A stretch of DNA of 18,323 nucleotides from Atopobiaceae bacterium (GTDB lineage: Bacteria > Actinomycetota > Coriobacteriia > Coriobacteriales > Atopobiaceae), in the NCBI GenBank assembly GCA_017460265.1, contig JAFUBJ010000034.1, positions 1 through 18,323 of the forward strand, written 5' to 3'. The notes below the pieces were generated by a model. That model had not been told where the DNA came from and did no database searches. It worked only from the letters and a program-made list of their open reading frames with translations. The position numbers and the translations under genes were made by a program. Positions 6,258-13,458 of this stretch are shown here, in pieces (position 1 is the first letter of the stretch; each line of letters starts with the position of its first letter).

Positions 6258-7383
6258 CATCAAGGAGCTGCGGGAGCAGCGCGAGTTCCTCATCGGCCAG
6301 CTGAAGGCCGCCGAGACCATGGACGACCTCGACAGGGTCAAGTCCGACATCGACGAGGTGGACGCCCAGATTGGCGTCCTCGAGAAGCGCGCCGCGCTCG
6401 TCAAGAGCCTCGGTGGCACCAGGGCCGTGCACGTGGGCGGCGATGGCGAGCTGCGCGCCAAGACCCTCGGCGAGCACTTCGTCAAGTTCCGCGAGGCGAA
6501 CCCGTCCGCGGACAACCGCATCATCGCAACGCCGTACTCCATGAAGGCCGCCGGTGACCCGACGACCTCCGCGAACCTCGTTCCCACCGAGTACGAGCCC
6601 GAGGCCGTCCGTCGCGTGGCCGCACCGCTGTCCGTGCTTGACCTGTTCGCGCGCAAGACCATCAGCGCTCCCATCTATTCGTGGAACGTCTGGAGCGCGA
6701 CGACCGGCAGCGTCGGCACCACCGCCGAGGGCGCGACCAAGAACAAGCTCACCTACAGCTACGTGCCGAAGAGCGCCACGCTCCAGAAGGTCACCGGCAT
6801 CATCAAGATGACCGACGAGCTGTTCGAGGACGCGCCCTATGTCGCCGAGGCCATCAACCAGGACCTCGTTGACGACCTCAACGCCAACCGCCAGACGCAG
6901 GCCGTCACCACCCTGCTCGCCACCTCCGGCCTGCAGACCAAGACCGTGACCTACGCGAAGGCCCTCGACATCTTCCAGGGCATCCTCGAGGCCGCAGCAG
7001 CCATCGAGGACGCGACCCACATCGCCCCAGATTCCGTGGTCGTGACCCCCGCCATCTGGCTCGTCCTGCGCTCCGCCATCGACGAGGACGGCCACTTCTA
7101 CGCCGGCGAGCCGTTCGGCGACTCCGACTACCAGCGCCTGTTCGAGATGACCTTCATCAAGAGCGCCGACGTGACCGCCAACCACGCCATCGTGGGCGCC
7201 TTCGCGCGCGGTGCCGAGCTGGTCTCCAAGGCGGACGGCGTGCGCGTCGACTCCACCAACAGCAATGACACGGACTTCGAGAAGAACCTCGTCTCCATCC
7301 GTGCCGAGGCCCGCGAGATTCTCGCGGTCAAGCGTCCCGGCTGCTTCTGCAACGTGACCCTGACCGCCACATCGAACGGCTAG
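6250..7383 (+). CDS. major capsid protein, HK97 fold
   Basis: This 377-residue protein forms the icosahedral shell. Residues 1-57 are a predicted coiled coil (delta-type scaffolding domain) that the protease would normally remove. The mature part, starting near residue 95-110, has the usual landmarks: ANLVPTEYEPEAV, a loop region with NVWSATTGSVGTTAEGAT, IIKMTDELFEDAP, a long spine helix with DDLNANRQTQAVTTLL, and the late strand VRAEAR-like SIRAEAREILAVKRPG. The ATG at 6250 is preceded by AAGGAGGG at 6237-6244 and overlaps the protease stop. Length and domain order are normal for the family. Confidence 0.93.
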   Translation: MPNIKELREQREFLIGQLKAAETMDDLDRVKSDIDEVDAQIGVLEKRAALVKSLGGTRAVHVGGDGELRAKTLGEHFVKFREANPSADNRIIATPYSMKAAGDPTTSANLVPTEYEPEAVRRVAAPLSVLDLFARKTISAPIYSWNVWSATTGSVGTTAEGATKNKLTYSYVPKSATLQKVTGIIKMTDELFEDAPYVAEAINQDLVDDLNANRQTQAVTTLLATSGLQTKTVTYAKALDIFQGILEAAAAIEDATHIAPDSVVVTPAIWLVLRSAIDEDGHFYAGEPFGDSDYQRLFEMTFIKSADVTANHAIVGAFARGAELVSKADGVRVDSTNSNDTDFEKNLVSIRAEAREILAVKRPGCFCNVTLTATSNG

Positions 7384-7395
7384 AACCGCCGACGA

Positions 7396-7425
7396 GCCCC
7401 CGCCGAACCTCTCCCCGGCGGGGGC
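7396..7425 (+). other. strong hairpin just after the major capsid gene
   Basis: A perfect 9-bp stem, GCCCCCGCC at 7396-7404 and GGCGGGGGC at 7417-7425, encloses a 12-base loop. No T-run follows, so it is not a classic intrinsic terminator. Its place right after the most highly expressed structural gene suggests a role in protecting the 3' end or partly reducing downstream transcription, as seen in some phage late operons; that is inference. Confidence 0.55.
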
Positions 7426-7450
7426 CGTCCCATATCGAGAGGGGGCTGAC

Positions 7451-7603
7451 ATGCTCCGCATCTACCGCGCGCCCGACGGGCGCACCTACCAGTACGAGGA
7501 GGGCGAGCAGCCCGACGGCTACGAGCCGACTGACGCCCCGAAGTCGAAGCGCCGCACCGCGCAGAACAAGCGCCGCACGGCGCAGGACAAGTCGAAGGAG
7601 TAG
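7451..7603 (+). CDS. small hypothetical protein with basic repeat tail
   Basis: A 50-residue frame starts at the ATG at 7451, preceded by a GAGAGGGGG ribosome site, and ends at TAG 7601-7603, four bases before the next gene. The first half (MLRIYRAPDGRTYQYEEGEQ) is mixed and acidic and looks like two or three beta strands. The second half is strongly basic, with KRRTAQN followed directly by KRRTAQD, encoded by a near-perfect 21-base tandem duplication. It lies between capsid and head-connector genes, where small decoration or accessory proteins are common. No family is recognised. The ribosome site, tight spacing and composition make it a likely real gene. Confidence 0.7.
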   Translation: MLRIYRAPDGRTYQYEEGEQPDGYEPTDAPKSKRRTAQNKRRTAQDKSKE

Positions 7604-7607
7604 GGCC

Positions 7608-8192
7608 ATGGCATACGCCGCCACCCCGTGGGGCTATGACGTGGACGGTGACGTGCCGCCCATCCTCACACTGCAGGGGTTCCACGAGCTTACGGGCTCC
7701 AAGTTCGTCAGCGACGAGCGCATACAGTCTTCAATCGACGCCGTGACGGCGCGCTTCCGCAGCCACTGCGGCTGGCACGTGGTCGGCGCGCTGGACTGCG
7801 AGGCGACGCTGGACGGCGGCGAGCGCCGCGTCTGGCTCCCCTCAGCGCACGTCACCGAGCTGCAGTCCGCCGAGGTCTGCGGCACCGACGTAACGGACCG
7901 CTGCGAGTGGTCGCGCCTCGGCGAGGTGCGGCTGCCCTACAGCCCGGACGTGCTCGGTGCGGTGGTGGTGCGGTTCCGGTCCGGCTTCGCCGAGGCTCCC
8001 GAGGACCTCGCGGCGCTGGTGGCTCACCGCGTCATCCACAACGTGTCGCTACCGTTCGGCATCCAGCAGGAGACTGCCGGCAGCGTGTCAATCAGTTACG
8101 CGCAGGGTGCCGTCAACGGTCAGGGCCTCGCGCACCTGACCGCGTCCGACAGGGCGGCGCTGTCCGCCTACAGGCTGCAGGAGGTGCGCTGA
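7608..8192 (+). CDS. head-tail connector (gp6/gp15-type adaptor)
   Basis: A 194-residue protein is the first in a run of four neck genes between capsid and tail tube. The helix ERIQSSIDAVTARFRSHCGW (about 43-62) followed by strands and a final helix pair (PEDLAALVAHRVIHNV and SDRAALSAYRLQEV) fits the adaptor family that docks as a ring beneath the portal. The ATG at 7608 has GGAG seven bases upstream. The stop shares one base with the next start (TGATG). The call rests on gene order plus fold-like pattern; sequence identity in this family is low. Confidence 0.65.
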   Translation: MAYAATPWGYDVDGDVPPILTLQGFHELTGSKFVSDERIQSSIDAVTARFRSHCGWHVVGALDCEATLDGGERRVWLPSAHVTELQSAEVCGTDVTDRCEWSRLGEVRLPYSPDVLGAVVVRFRSGFAEAPEDLAALVAHRVIHNVSLPFGIQQETAGSVSISYAQGAVNGQGLAHLTASDRAALSAYRLQEVR

Positions 8193-8533
8193 TGCTTCCA
8201 AGCTGGTGCACGGACGTGGCGACGGTTCTGCGCGCGCCAACGGTGGTCCGCAGCGGCCGCGCGTCGCCGGACTGGCGCAACGCGGTCCCGCACACCGTCG
8301 CGGGCTGCTCGCTGCAGGGCTCGTCCACCGAGACCGACTTCGACGGCGCGCAGCGCAACGCAAGCGCGTCCGCCGCGACGCTTCTCTGCCCGCCCGGCGC
8401 CGACGTCGCCGAGGGCGACCGCGTCAAGTGCGGCGGGCACACGTGGGAGGTGGACGGCGTCCCGTTCGAGGTCAGGAGCCCGACCGGGCGCACGTCGCAC
8501 CTGCGCGTGCGGCTCCGAGAGTGGAGGGGGTGA
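8192..8533 (+). CDS. head closure / head-tail adaptor protein (probable)
   Basis: This 113-residue protein is translated from an ATG that overlaps the previous stop by one base, after AGGAGGTG. It has a mostly beta, SH3-like pattern with segments AVPHTVAGCSLQGSSTE and GDRVKCGGHTWEVDGVPFEV, resembling small head-closure proteins of siphoviruses (SPP1 gp16 / HK97 gp7 class), which plug the connector after packaging. It lies second in the four-gene neck cluster, the expected place. The family call is inferred mainly from position and length. Confidence 0.6.
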   Translation: MLPSWCTDVATVLRAPTVVRSGRASPDWRNAVPHTVAGCSLQGSSTETDFDGAQRNASASAATLLCPPGADVAEGDRVKCGGHTWEVDGVPFEVRSPTGRTSHLRVRLREWRG

Positions 8534-8537
8534 GCGC

Positions 8538-8795
8538 ATGGCGGACGTCACGTTCGAGCTGACCTTCGACAGCGGCGGATTCCAGCAGGTGCTCAACAGC
8601 GCCGGGACGCGCAGACTGCTCGACTCCCATGCCGACACGGTCGTGGCCAAGATGGGCGGGCTCGCCTACAAGCGCTCGTTCTCTGCCACGTCGTACGGCT
8701 ATGGCCCGCGCCCAGCCGTCGCGGTGTTCTCCACCAAGTCGAACAACCCGCTCACCGCGTACGTCGCGCGAAAGCGGCTGGAGGGGGCGATGTGA
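8538..8795 (+). CDS. HK97 gp10-like neck protein, short (probable)
   Basis: An 85-residue protein starts at ATG 8538 after GGAGGGGGTG. It opens with strand and helix segments (VTFELTFDSGGFQQVL), has a short helix around residues 28-36 (LDSHADTVV) and ends in ARKRLEGAM. Its place, third in the neck cluster just before the tail terminator, is where HK97-gp10-like proteins sit; it is shorter than many members. It overlaps the next gene by four bases (GTGA). The call is positional. Confidence 0.5.
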   Translation: MADVTFELTFDSGGFQQVLNSAGTRRLLDSHADTVVAKMGGLAYKRSFSATSYGYGPRPAVAVFSTKSNNPLTAYVARKRLEGAM

Positions 8796-9199
8796 CCGTG
8801 CTGGAGGAACCCATCGACTGCGCCGCAGAGCTGGCCGCGTGGCTCGCTGAGAGTGGCCACGACGCCGTTGCCGACGTGCTGCCGGACGGCTTCATGGACA
8901 GGCTCCCGATCGTCCTGCTCCGCAGCTCGGGTGGCGTGCGCGAGTGGCCTGTCATAGACCGTCACCGCATCGGCGTGGACGCCTATGGCGAGACGGTCAA
9001 CGAGGCGCTCGCCGAGGCCCGTGCGGTCTACGCGCTGCTCGACACCATCAACGCCATCCCGCCCATGCTTGGCGGGGCGCAGGCGTACTCGTTCGCGTCG
9101 GGCGGGCTGCCGCAACGGGCAGACGATCCCGAACACCCGGACGCGCCGATGGCCACCTTCCTCGCGGAGGTCGCCACACGCGCAAAGCACACCGACTAA
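8792..9199 (+). CDS. tail terminator / tail completion protein (probable)
   Basis: A 135-residue protein starts with GTG at 8792, overlapping the preceding stop by four bases, with GGAGGGGGCG just upstream. The pattern of an N-terminal helix with an acidic surface, a central strand pair (LPIVLLRSSGG, WPVIDRHRIGVDAYG) and a long helix (TVNEALAEARAVYALLDTI) is that of the lambda gpU-like tail terminator family, which caps the finished tail tube. It is the last gene before the major tail protein, the standard position. Sequence similarity in this family is weak, so the call relies on order and shape. Confidence 0.65.
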   Translation: MTVLEEPIDCAAELAAWLAESGHDAVADVLPDGFMDRLPIVLLRSSGGVREWPVIDRHRIGVDAYGETVNEALAEARAVYALLDTINAIPPMLGGAQAYSFASGGLPQRADDPEHPDAPMATFLAEVATRAKHTD

Positions 9200-9211
9200 A
9201 GGAGGTGCCTC

Positions 9212-9808
9212 ATGGCACTCAACGCAAAGGAAATCATGGTCCCGCTCGCGGACCAGACGCTCACCACTGGCGCCGCGTTCTCCGGCGACGTGGTGGAGAC
9301 CATCCCGGCAGACTTCGACGCCGCCCTCGCGGCAATGTCCTCGCTCTCCGCCACTGGCTACCTGTCCGAGGACGGAATCTCGCTCTCGACCAGCTTCTCC
9401 CTGTCCGACTTCAAGGAGATGAACCGCGGCACGGTGCGCAAGGGCGTCGACGACTTCACCGGCACCATCACCTACACCGAGCTGCAGATCATGAACGAGG
9501 CCGTGCTCAAGCGCAAGTTCGGCGAGGACAACGTGAGCGTGACCAACGCCACGCGGGATCACGGCAAGCAGCTGCGCGTCAAGATCGGCAACAGCCTGCC
9601 GCCCATCCAGACCTTCGCGTTCAAGTTGAAGGACGGCGACGCCAAGGCCATCGTGTGGGTCAAGCAGGGCCAGATCACCAACGGCATAGACATCACCTTC
9701 GCGGCGAACTCCATGGCCAGCGTGCCCATGGAGGTCAGCTGCTACGACAACGGCAACAACGACAGCATCTACATCTTCTTCGACGACGGCACCACGCTGT
9801 CGGCCTAG
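9212..9808 (+). CDS. major tail (tube) protein
   Basis: This 198-residue protein has one of the strongest ribosome sites in the window (AAAGGAGGTG, 9198-9207, then ATG at 9212), fitting a protein made in large amounts. Strand-rich segments (GDVVETIPADFDAAL, GYLSEDGISLSTSFS, DDFTGTITYTELQ, QTFAFKLKDGD) match the beta-sandwich tube proteins of siphoviruses. It lies between the tail terminator and the chaperone pair, the normal order. Gene size is typical for the family. Confidence 0.85.
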   Translation: MALNAKEIMVPLADQTLTTGAAFSGDVVETIPADFDAALAAMSSLSATGYLSEDGISLSTSFSLSDFKEMNRGTVRKGVDDFTGTITYTELQIMNEAVLKRKFGEDNVSVTNATRDHGKQLRVKIGNSLPPIQTFAFKLKDGDAKAIVWVKQGQITNGIDITFAANSMASVPMEVSCYDNGNNDSIYIFFDDGTTLSA

Positions 9809-9829
9809 CGGATGACAGGGAGGGGAGAC

Positions 9830-10210
9830 ATGGGAAAGACAAGGACCGTCAGGCTCGGCAATCGCAAGCGCAAGTGGCTCAACGTCGAGTGCCCAGTGGA
9901 ACTGCTGCGCGTCAACGACGACGGCACGATCGTGACCGACGACGCGGGTGACCCCGTCACGGACACCGACGTACGGACGTACCGCGTGCCGCTGCGCGGG
10001 TCGCTCAAGATGGGCGAGGTGCTGCTCTTCCGCACCCCCGACGGAGGGGACGCGGAGGGCCTCGACGCCATCGCAGCCTTCCACAAGCTGCTCAGCCGCT
10101 ATATCCCCAAGGATGTCGTGGACGAGTTCGACACCGAGGACCTCGAGGACTTCTACGTGGCGTGGGATGCGGCGAGCGACGCCGAGGGAGGTCCGTCGCA
10201 GGGGGAATAG
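9830..10210 (+). CDS. tail assembly chaperone, G-type product
   Basis: This 126-residue protein would bind the tape measure during tail assembly and is not part of the mature particle. The ATG at 9830 is chosen because GGGAGGGG lies just upstream (9819-9826); the in-frame ATG at 9812 has no ribosome site. The N-terminus is basic (TVRLGNRKRKW), the middle is mixed strands, and the C-terminus is acidic and helical (EFDTEDLEDFYVAW). It ends in CAG GGG GAA TAG, with a downstream frame in -1, the known arrangement of siphovirus G and GT chaperones. Confidence 0.8.
   Translation: MGKTRTVRLGNRKRKWLNVECPVELLRVNDDGTIVTDDAGDPVTDTDVRTYRVPLRGSLKMGEVLLFRTPDGGDAEGLDAIAAFHKLLSRYIPKDVVDEFDTEDLEDFYVAWDAASDAEGGPSQGE
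10201..10207 (+). promoter_or_regulatory. candidate -1 programmed frameshift site
   Basis: The run G-GGG-GAA directly precedes the G-type stop codon TAG (10208-10210). A slip of one base backwards turns the last codons into GGG then GGA-ATA-GCA and continues through an open frame to 10623. The P-site slip is fully paired; the A-site slip (GAA to GGA) is less ideal than lambda GGGAAAG. The exact slip point is inferred. Confidence 0.55.
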
Positions 10211-10623
10211 CAAGCCTCGCCGACCTCGTGCACGATCACGGCGGGGCGCTCGACTACGACCTCATGACCATGACACAGTACACGCTTGACGACCTGGGCG
10301 GGCGCCTCACCACGGGGGCGCTCGCCCATTTCGTCAAACATCTGCCGTCGCACTCCGAGACCATGCGCGCCCTCTTCCCAGAGGACGCAGAGAGGGTCGC
10401 GTGGACGGACGGCGACATGACCGCGCAGCTGCTCGCACTGCTCATCGACGAGGTGCGCGGCATGCAGTGGATCTACGCAAGGAGCCACAGCAGAGGCAGC
10501 GTTCGCCGTCCGCAGCCATTCAAGACGCCTTGGACGGAGGGCGACGGGCGCGGGGAGCGCCACATAGGACTCGGTCCGATCACCATCGCCGAGTTCGACG
10601 CTTGGTTCGACGGAAGCGACTAG
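10204..10623 (+). CDS. T-domain of the tail assembly chaperone, made by -1 frameshift (GT product)
   Basis: An open frame one base back from the G-type frame continues to TAG 10621-10623. Read after the slip it begins GIASLADLVHDHGGALDYDL, and the stretch TQYTLDDLGGRLTTGALAHFVKHL is typical of the T part of actinobacterial phage chaperones. The GT fusion from 9830 would be about 264 residues. The frame has no good ribosome site of its own, and the only nearby start (GTG 10162) lies well inside the G gene, which argues for frameshifting over independent initiation. Its C-terminus is basic then acidic (RRPQPFKTPW, FDAWFDGSD). The tape measure, the partner of GT, follows 18 bases later. Confidence 0.8.
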   Translation, partial: GIASLADLVHDHGGALDYDLMTMTQYTLDDLGGRLTTGALAHFVKHLPSHSETMRALFPEDAERVAWTDGDMTAQLLALLIDEVRGMQWIYARSHSRGSVRRPQPFKTPWTEGDGRGERHIGLGPITIAEFDAWFDGSD

Positions 10624-10641
10624 GACAAGGAGGTGGGCGGC

Positions 10642-13446
10642 GTGGCAGGACGCATCGAGGTTGCCCAGGGCTACGTGACGATCGTCCCGTCTCTCAAGGG
10701 CGCGCAGCAGCGCATCGCCTCCGAGCTGACGCCCGCAGCCGTATCGGCCGGGAAGACCGCCGGAGAGGCCATCGAGAAGGGCATCGCACAGGGTGCGCAG
10801 AGGGGCGCGAAGGAGGCTGGCGAGCGAATCGCCTCCGACGTCCCCAAGTCTGGCGACACGGCCGGAAAACAGGCCGGCGAGAAGCTGGCCAGCGGCATGA
10901 AGGCCCCCGTCGCCAAGGCGAGCGACCAGATAGCCAAGGACGTGCAGTCCAAGCTCGGCAACGCCTTCAAGGGCATGGGCGACAAGCTCAAGTCGTTCGG
11001 CTCGTCTGTCGGCTCGTCCATGTCCATGACCAAGTCTATGTTCGGCGAGGCGTTCGGCGAAATCGGTGGACAGATAAAGGGCAGCAAGTTCGGGCAGGCG
11101 TTCTCCGGCATCGCGAGCGGCGCGAAGGGCGCCATCGCGAGCGCGACAGGGACCGTCAAGGGCTTCGCCGGGTTCATGGGCTCCGCGTTCAAGGGCATCG
11201 CCGGTAAGGTGGGCCCCGCACTCGCCGTTGTCGGCACCGTCGCCAAGACGACGTTCGACGGCGTGAAGTCCGTGGCCGGCACCGTCGCGAGCGGCGTCTC
11301 CAGCGCCTTCAGCAGCATCGGCGAGAAGCTGAAGGGGCCGATGTCCGCGCTGGGCGGCATGATGTCGACTGCGATGAAAGGCATCGCAGCCGGGGCAGCG
11401 GCTGCCGGGGCCGCGCTCGTGGGAATTGGCAAGAGCGCGCTCGACTCCTTCGGCAACTACGAGCAGCTCGCGGGCGGCATCAAGCTCACGCTCGGCGACG
11501 AGGTGTGGGACACCGTCAAGGAGCGCTCGAAGACCGCGTTCTCCGAGATGCAGATATCGCAGAACGACTACCTCGAGAAGGTGAACCTGCTCGCCACGGG
11601 CCTGAAGGAGTCACTCGGCGGGGACGCGCAGGCCGCAGCCGACCTCGCGAACGACGTCATAAAGGCGCAGGCCGACATCGTCTCGGCGAAGGGCATAGAC
11701 CCGCAGACCGTCTCTGACGTGTTCTCCGCAGTCGCGCGCGGCAGCTACCAGACCCTCGACTCCCTCGGTCTTGGCATCAAGGGCACCAAGGAGGGTATGC
11801 AGGACGTCATCGACAAGGCAAACGAGTGGCGCGTCGCGCAGGGCAAGGCGGGAGACCTCACCATCGACAGCATGGCCGACTGCCAGCAGGCGCTCGTCGA
11901 CTACGTGGACTATCTCGGCATGTCGGGCTATGCCGCGAGCGAGGGCGCGGACACAGTCCAGGGCTCCATCTCCAAGATGAGCGCCGCGTGGACCGACTGG
12001 ACGGCCGAGCTGGGCAAGAGCGACGGCGACATGGGCCGCGTGACGCAGAACCTCTCCGAGTCCGTCCAGGACGTCGCGCGCAACGTGCTGCCGGTCCTCT
12101 CCAATGCCATCGGCTCGGCAGTCCAGCAACTCCCGGGGCTCGTCACGACGGTGGGTCCCGAGCTCGGCAACGCGCTCGTGACGATCGTCGACTCGGCGAC
12201 CGGCGGCATGGCCACCAAGGCACTCGATATGGCCCAGCCCATAACCGACGCGCTCATGGGCGCGTTCGACGGCATCGGGCAGTGGGCGGACGAGCACTCG
12301 GGCGACCTCGACGGGCTGCTTGGCAGCTTCGAGGAGTTCGGGGGCAAGGTCGCCGAATTCGTCGGCGGGGCCATAGAGACTGCCGGGCCGATCGTCGAGG
12401 GCTTCGCCAACGGCGCGCTCGCCACGGTTCCCGCCGTATTGGACCTCGTGGGCGGTGCGCTCGACTTCGCGGGGGGTCTCGCTTCGCACTTCGGCGAGGC
12501 GTTCGAGCCGCTCGGCGACATCCTCGGCCCCATCGCGAGCTCCATCGGAGGGGCGCTCCTGCAGGGCATCAGCGACCTTGGGGACGCGCTCGGCTCCGTG
12601 GACTGGGATGGCTGGGCGACGTCGGTGAGCGACGCGCTGCAGAGCGTCGTCGACTTCGTGAGCGACCGCATCGAGGAGATCAAGGGATTCTTCCAGGGCG
12701 TTGGGGAGTTCATCAAGGACCCCATCGGCAGCATCCAGGACGGGCTCGGCGACCTCTTCGGGGCGACGTCGGCGACGACCGATAGCGTCCAGGGCAACTT
12801 CAGCTCCATGGCTGGCAGCGTGCAGGTGAGCACGTCCAACATGGTCGGCTCCATCAGCAACGTCAACAACACGAAGCTGAACAACCAGGCGGCGAACTTC
12901 ACCGCGAGCGGCAACGTCATGACCTCGAAGCCCGCCGACAGCATCAGCGGCCTGACCCGCGCGGCGTCCGGCCTCAGCAGCAAGAAGGTCGACTACACGG
13001 CCACGGGCAACATCACGACCGGAACCACCGTCGCCGACCGCATCTGGGCGACGGTCAAGGCCGTTAACAACATGTCGTCCAAGAGCATCGACGTCACGAC
13101 CAACTACAGGACGACGGGCAGCGGCCCGACGCAGGCGGGGAAGGCCGCGGGCGGGGTCGTGAGGCGGTTCGCCGAGGGTGCAGTGTTCACGAAGGCCACC
13201 ATGACCGACATCGGGATTGTCGGCGAGGCTGGGGCAGAGGCCGTCTACAGCAACGGGCGCGACACGGGCATCTTCCCGCTCACCAACCGCCGCTTCACCG
13301 GACCCTTCGCTGCGGAGATAGCCGACCAGGTGCTCGCCGCAACCGGCAGCGACAGACCAACCATCAACATCACCGTCACCGGCGTGGTCGGGCCCGACGA
13401 CACGGCGGCGGAGGTCGAGCGCAGGCTCAGGCTGCTCGGATTCTAG
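10642..13446 (+). CDS. tape measure protein
   Basis: This 934-residue protein sets tail length; at about 0.15 nm per residue it predicts a tail near 140 nm. The start is GTG 10642, six bases after AAGGAGGTG; the GTG at 10633 overlaps the ribosome site itself. It opens with the usual VAQGYVTIVPSLKGAQ, then a long Ala/Gly/Lys-rich repetitive helix region, a hydrophobic segment at about 247-263 (GIAAGAAAAGAALVGIG), a second low-polarity region rich in Gly/Ala/Leu (about 570-680), and Thr/Asn-rich repeats (about 730-830). The C-terminus (about 834-890) has the conserved AAGGVVRRFAEGAVF and VGEAGAEAVYSN of phage tape measures. No lysozyme or peptidase domain is visible. Confidence 0.95.
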   Translation: MAGRIEVAQGYVTIVPSLKGAQQRIASELTPAAVSAGKTAGEAIEKGIAQGAQRGAKEAGERIASDVPKSGDTAGKQAGEKLASGMKAPVAKASDQIAKDVQSKLGNAFKGMGDKLKSFGSSVGSSMSMTKSMFGEAFGEIGGQIKGSKFGQAFSGIASGAKGAIASATGTVKGFAGFMGSAFKGIAGKVGPALAVVGTVAKTTFDGVKSVAGTVASGVSSAFSSIGEKLKGPMSALGGMMSTAMKGIAAGAAAAGAALVGIGKSALDSFGNYEQLAGGIKLTLGDEVWDTVKERSKTAFSEMQISQNDYLEKVNLLATGLKESLGGDAQAAADLANDVIKAQADIVSAKGIDPQTVSDVFSAVARGSYQTLDSLGLGIKGTKEGMQDVIDKANEWRVAQGKAGDLTIDSMADCQQALVDYVDYLGMSGYAASEGADTVQGSISKMSAAWTDWTAELGKSDGDMGRVTQNLSESVQDVARNVLPVLSNAIGSAVQQLPGLVTTVGPELGNALVTIVDSATGGMATKALDMAQPITDALMGAFDGIGQWADEHSGDLDGLLGSFEEFGGKVAEFVGGAIETAGPIVEGFANGALATVPAVLDLVGGALDFAGGLASHFGEAFEPLGDILGPIASSIGGALLQGISDLGDALGSVDWDGWATSVSDALQSVVDFVSDRIEEIKGFFQGVGEFIKDPIGSIQDGLGDLFGATSATTDSVQGNFSSMAGSVQVSTSNMVGSISNVNNTKLNNQAANFTASGNVMTSKPADSISGLTRAASGLSSKKVDYTATGNITTGTTVADRIWATVKAVNNMSSKSIDVTTNYRTTGSGPTQAGKAAGGVVRRFAEGAVFTKATMTDIGIVGEAGAEAVYSNGRDTGIFPLTNRRFTGPFAAEIADQVLAATGSDRPTINITVTGVVGPDDTAAEVERRLRLLGF

Positions 13447-13458
13447 GGAGGCGACAGC

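Noticed and set aside
6079..7461. 460-codon minus-strand frame across the capsid gene
   Set aside because: It is an antisense shadow of the capsid gene, with low-complexity Gly/Val/Arg/His content and no supporting start signal.
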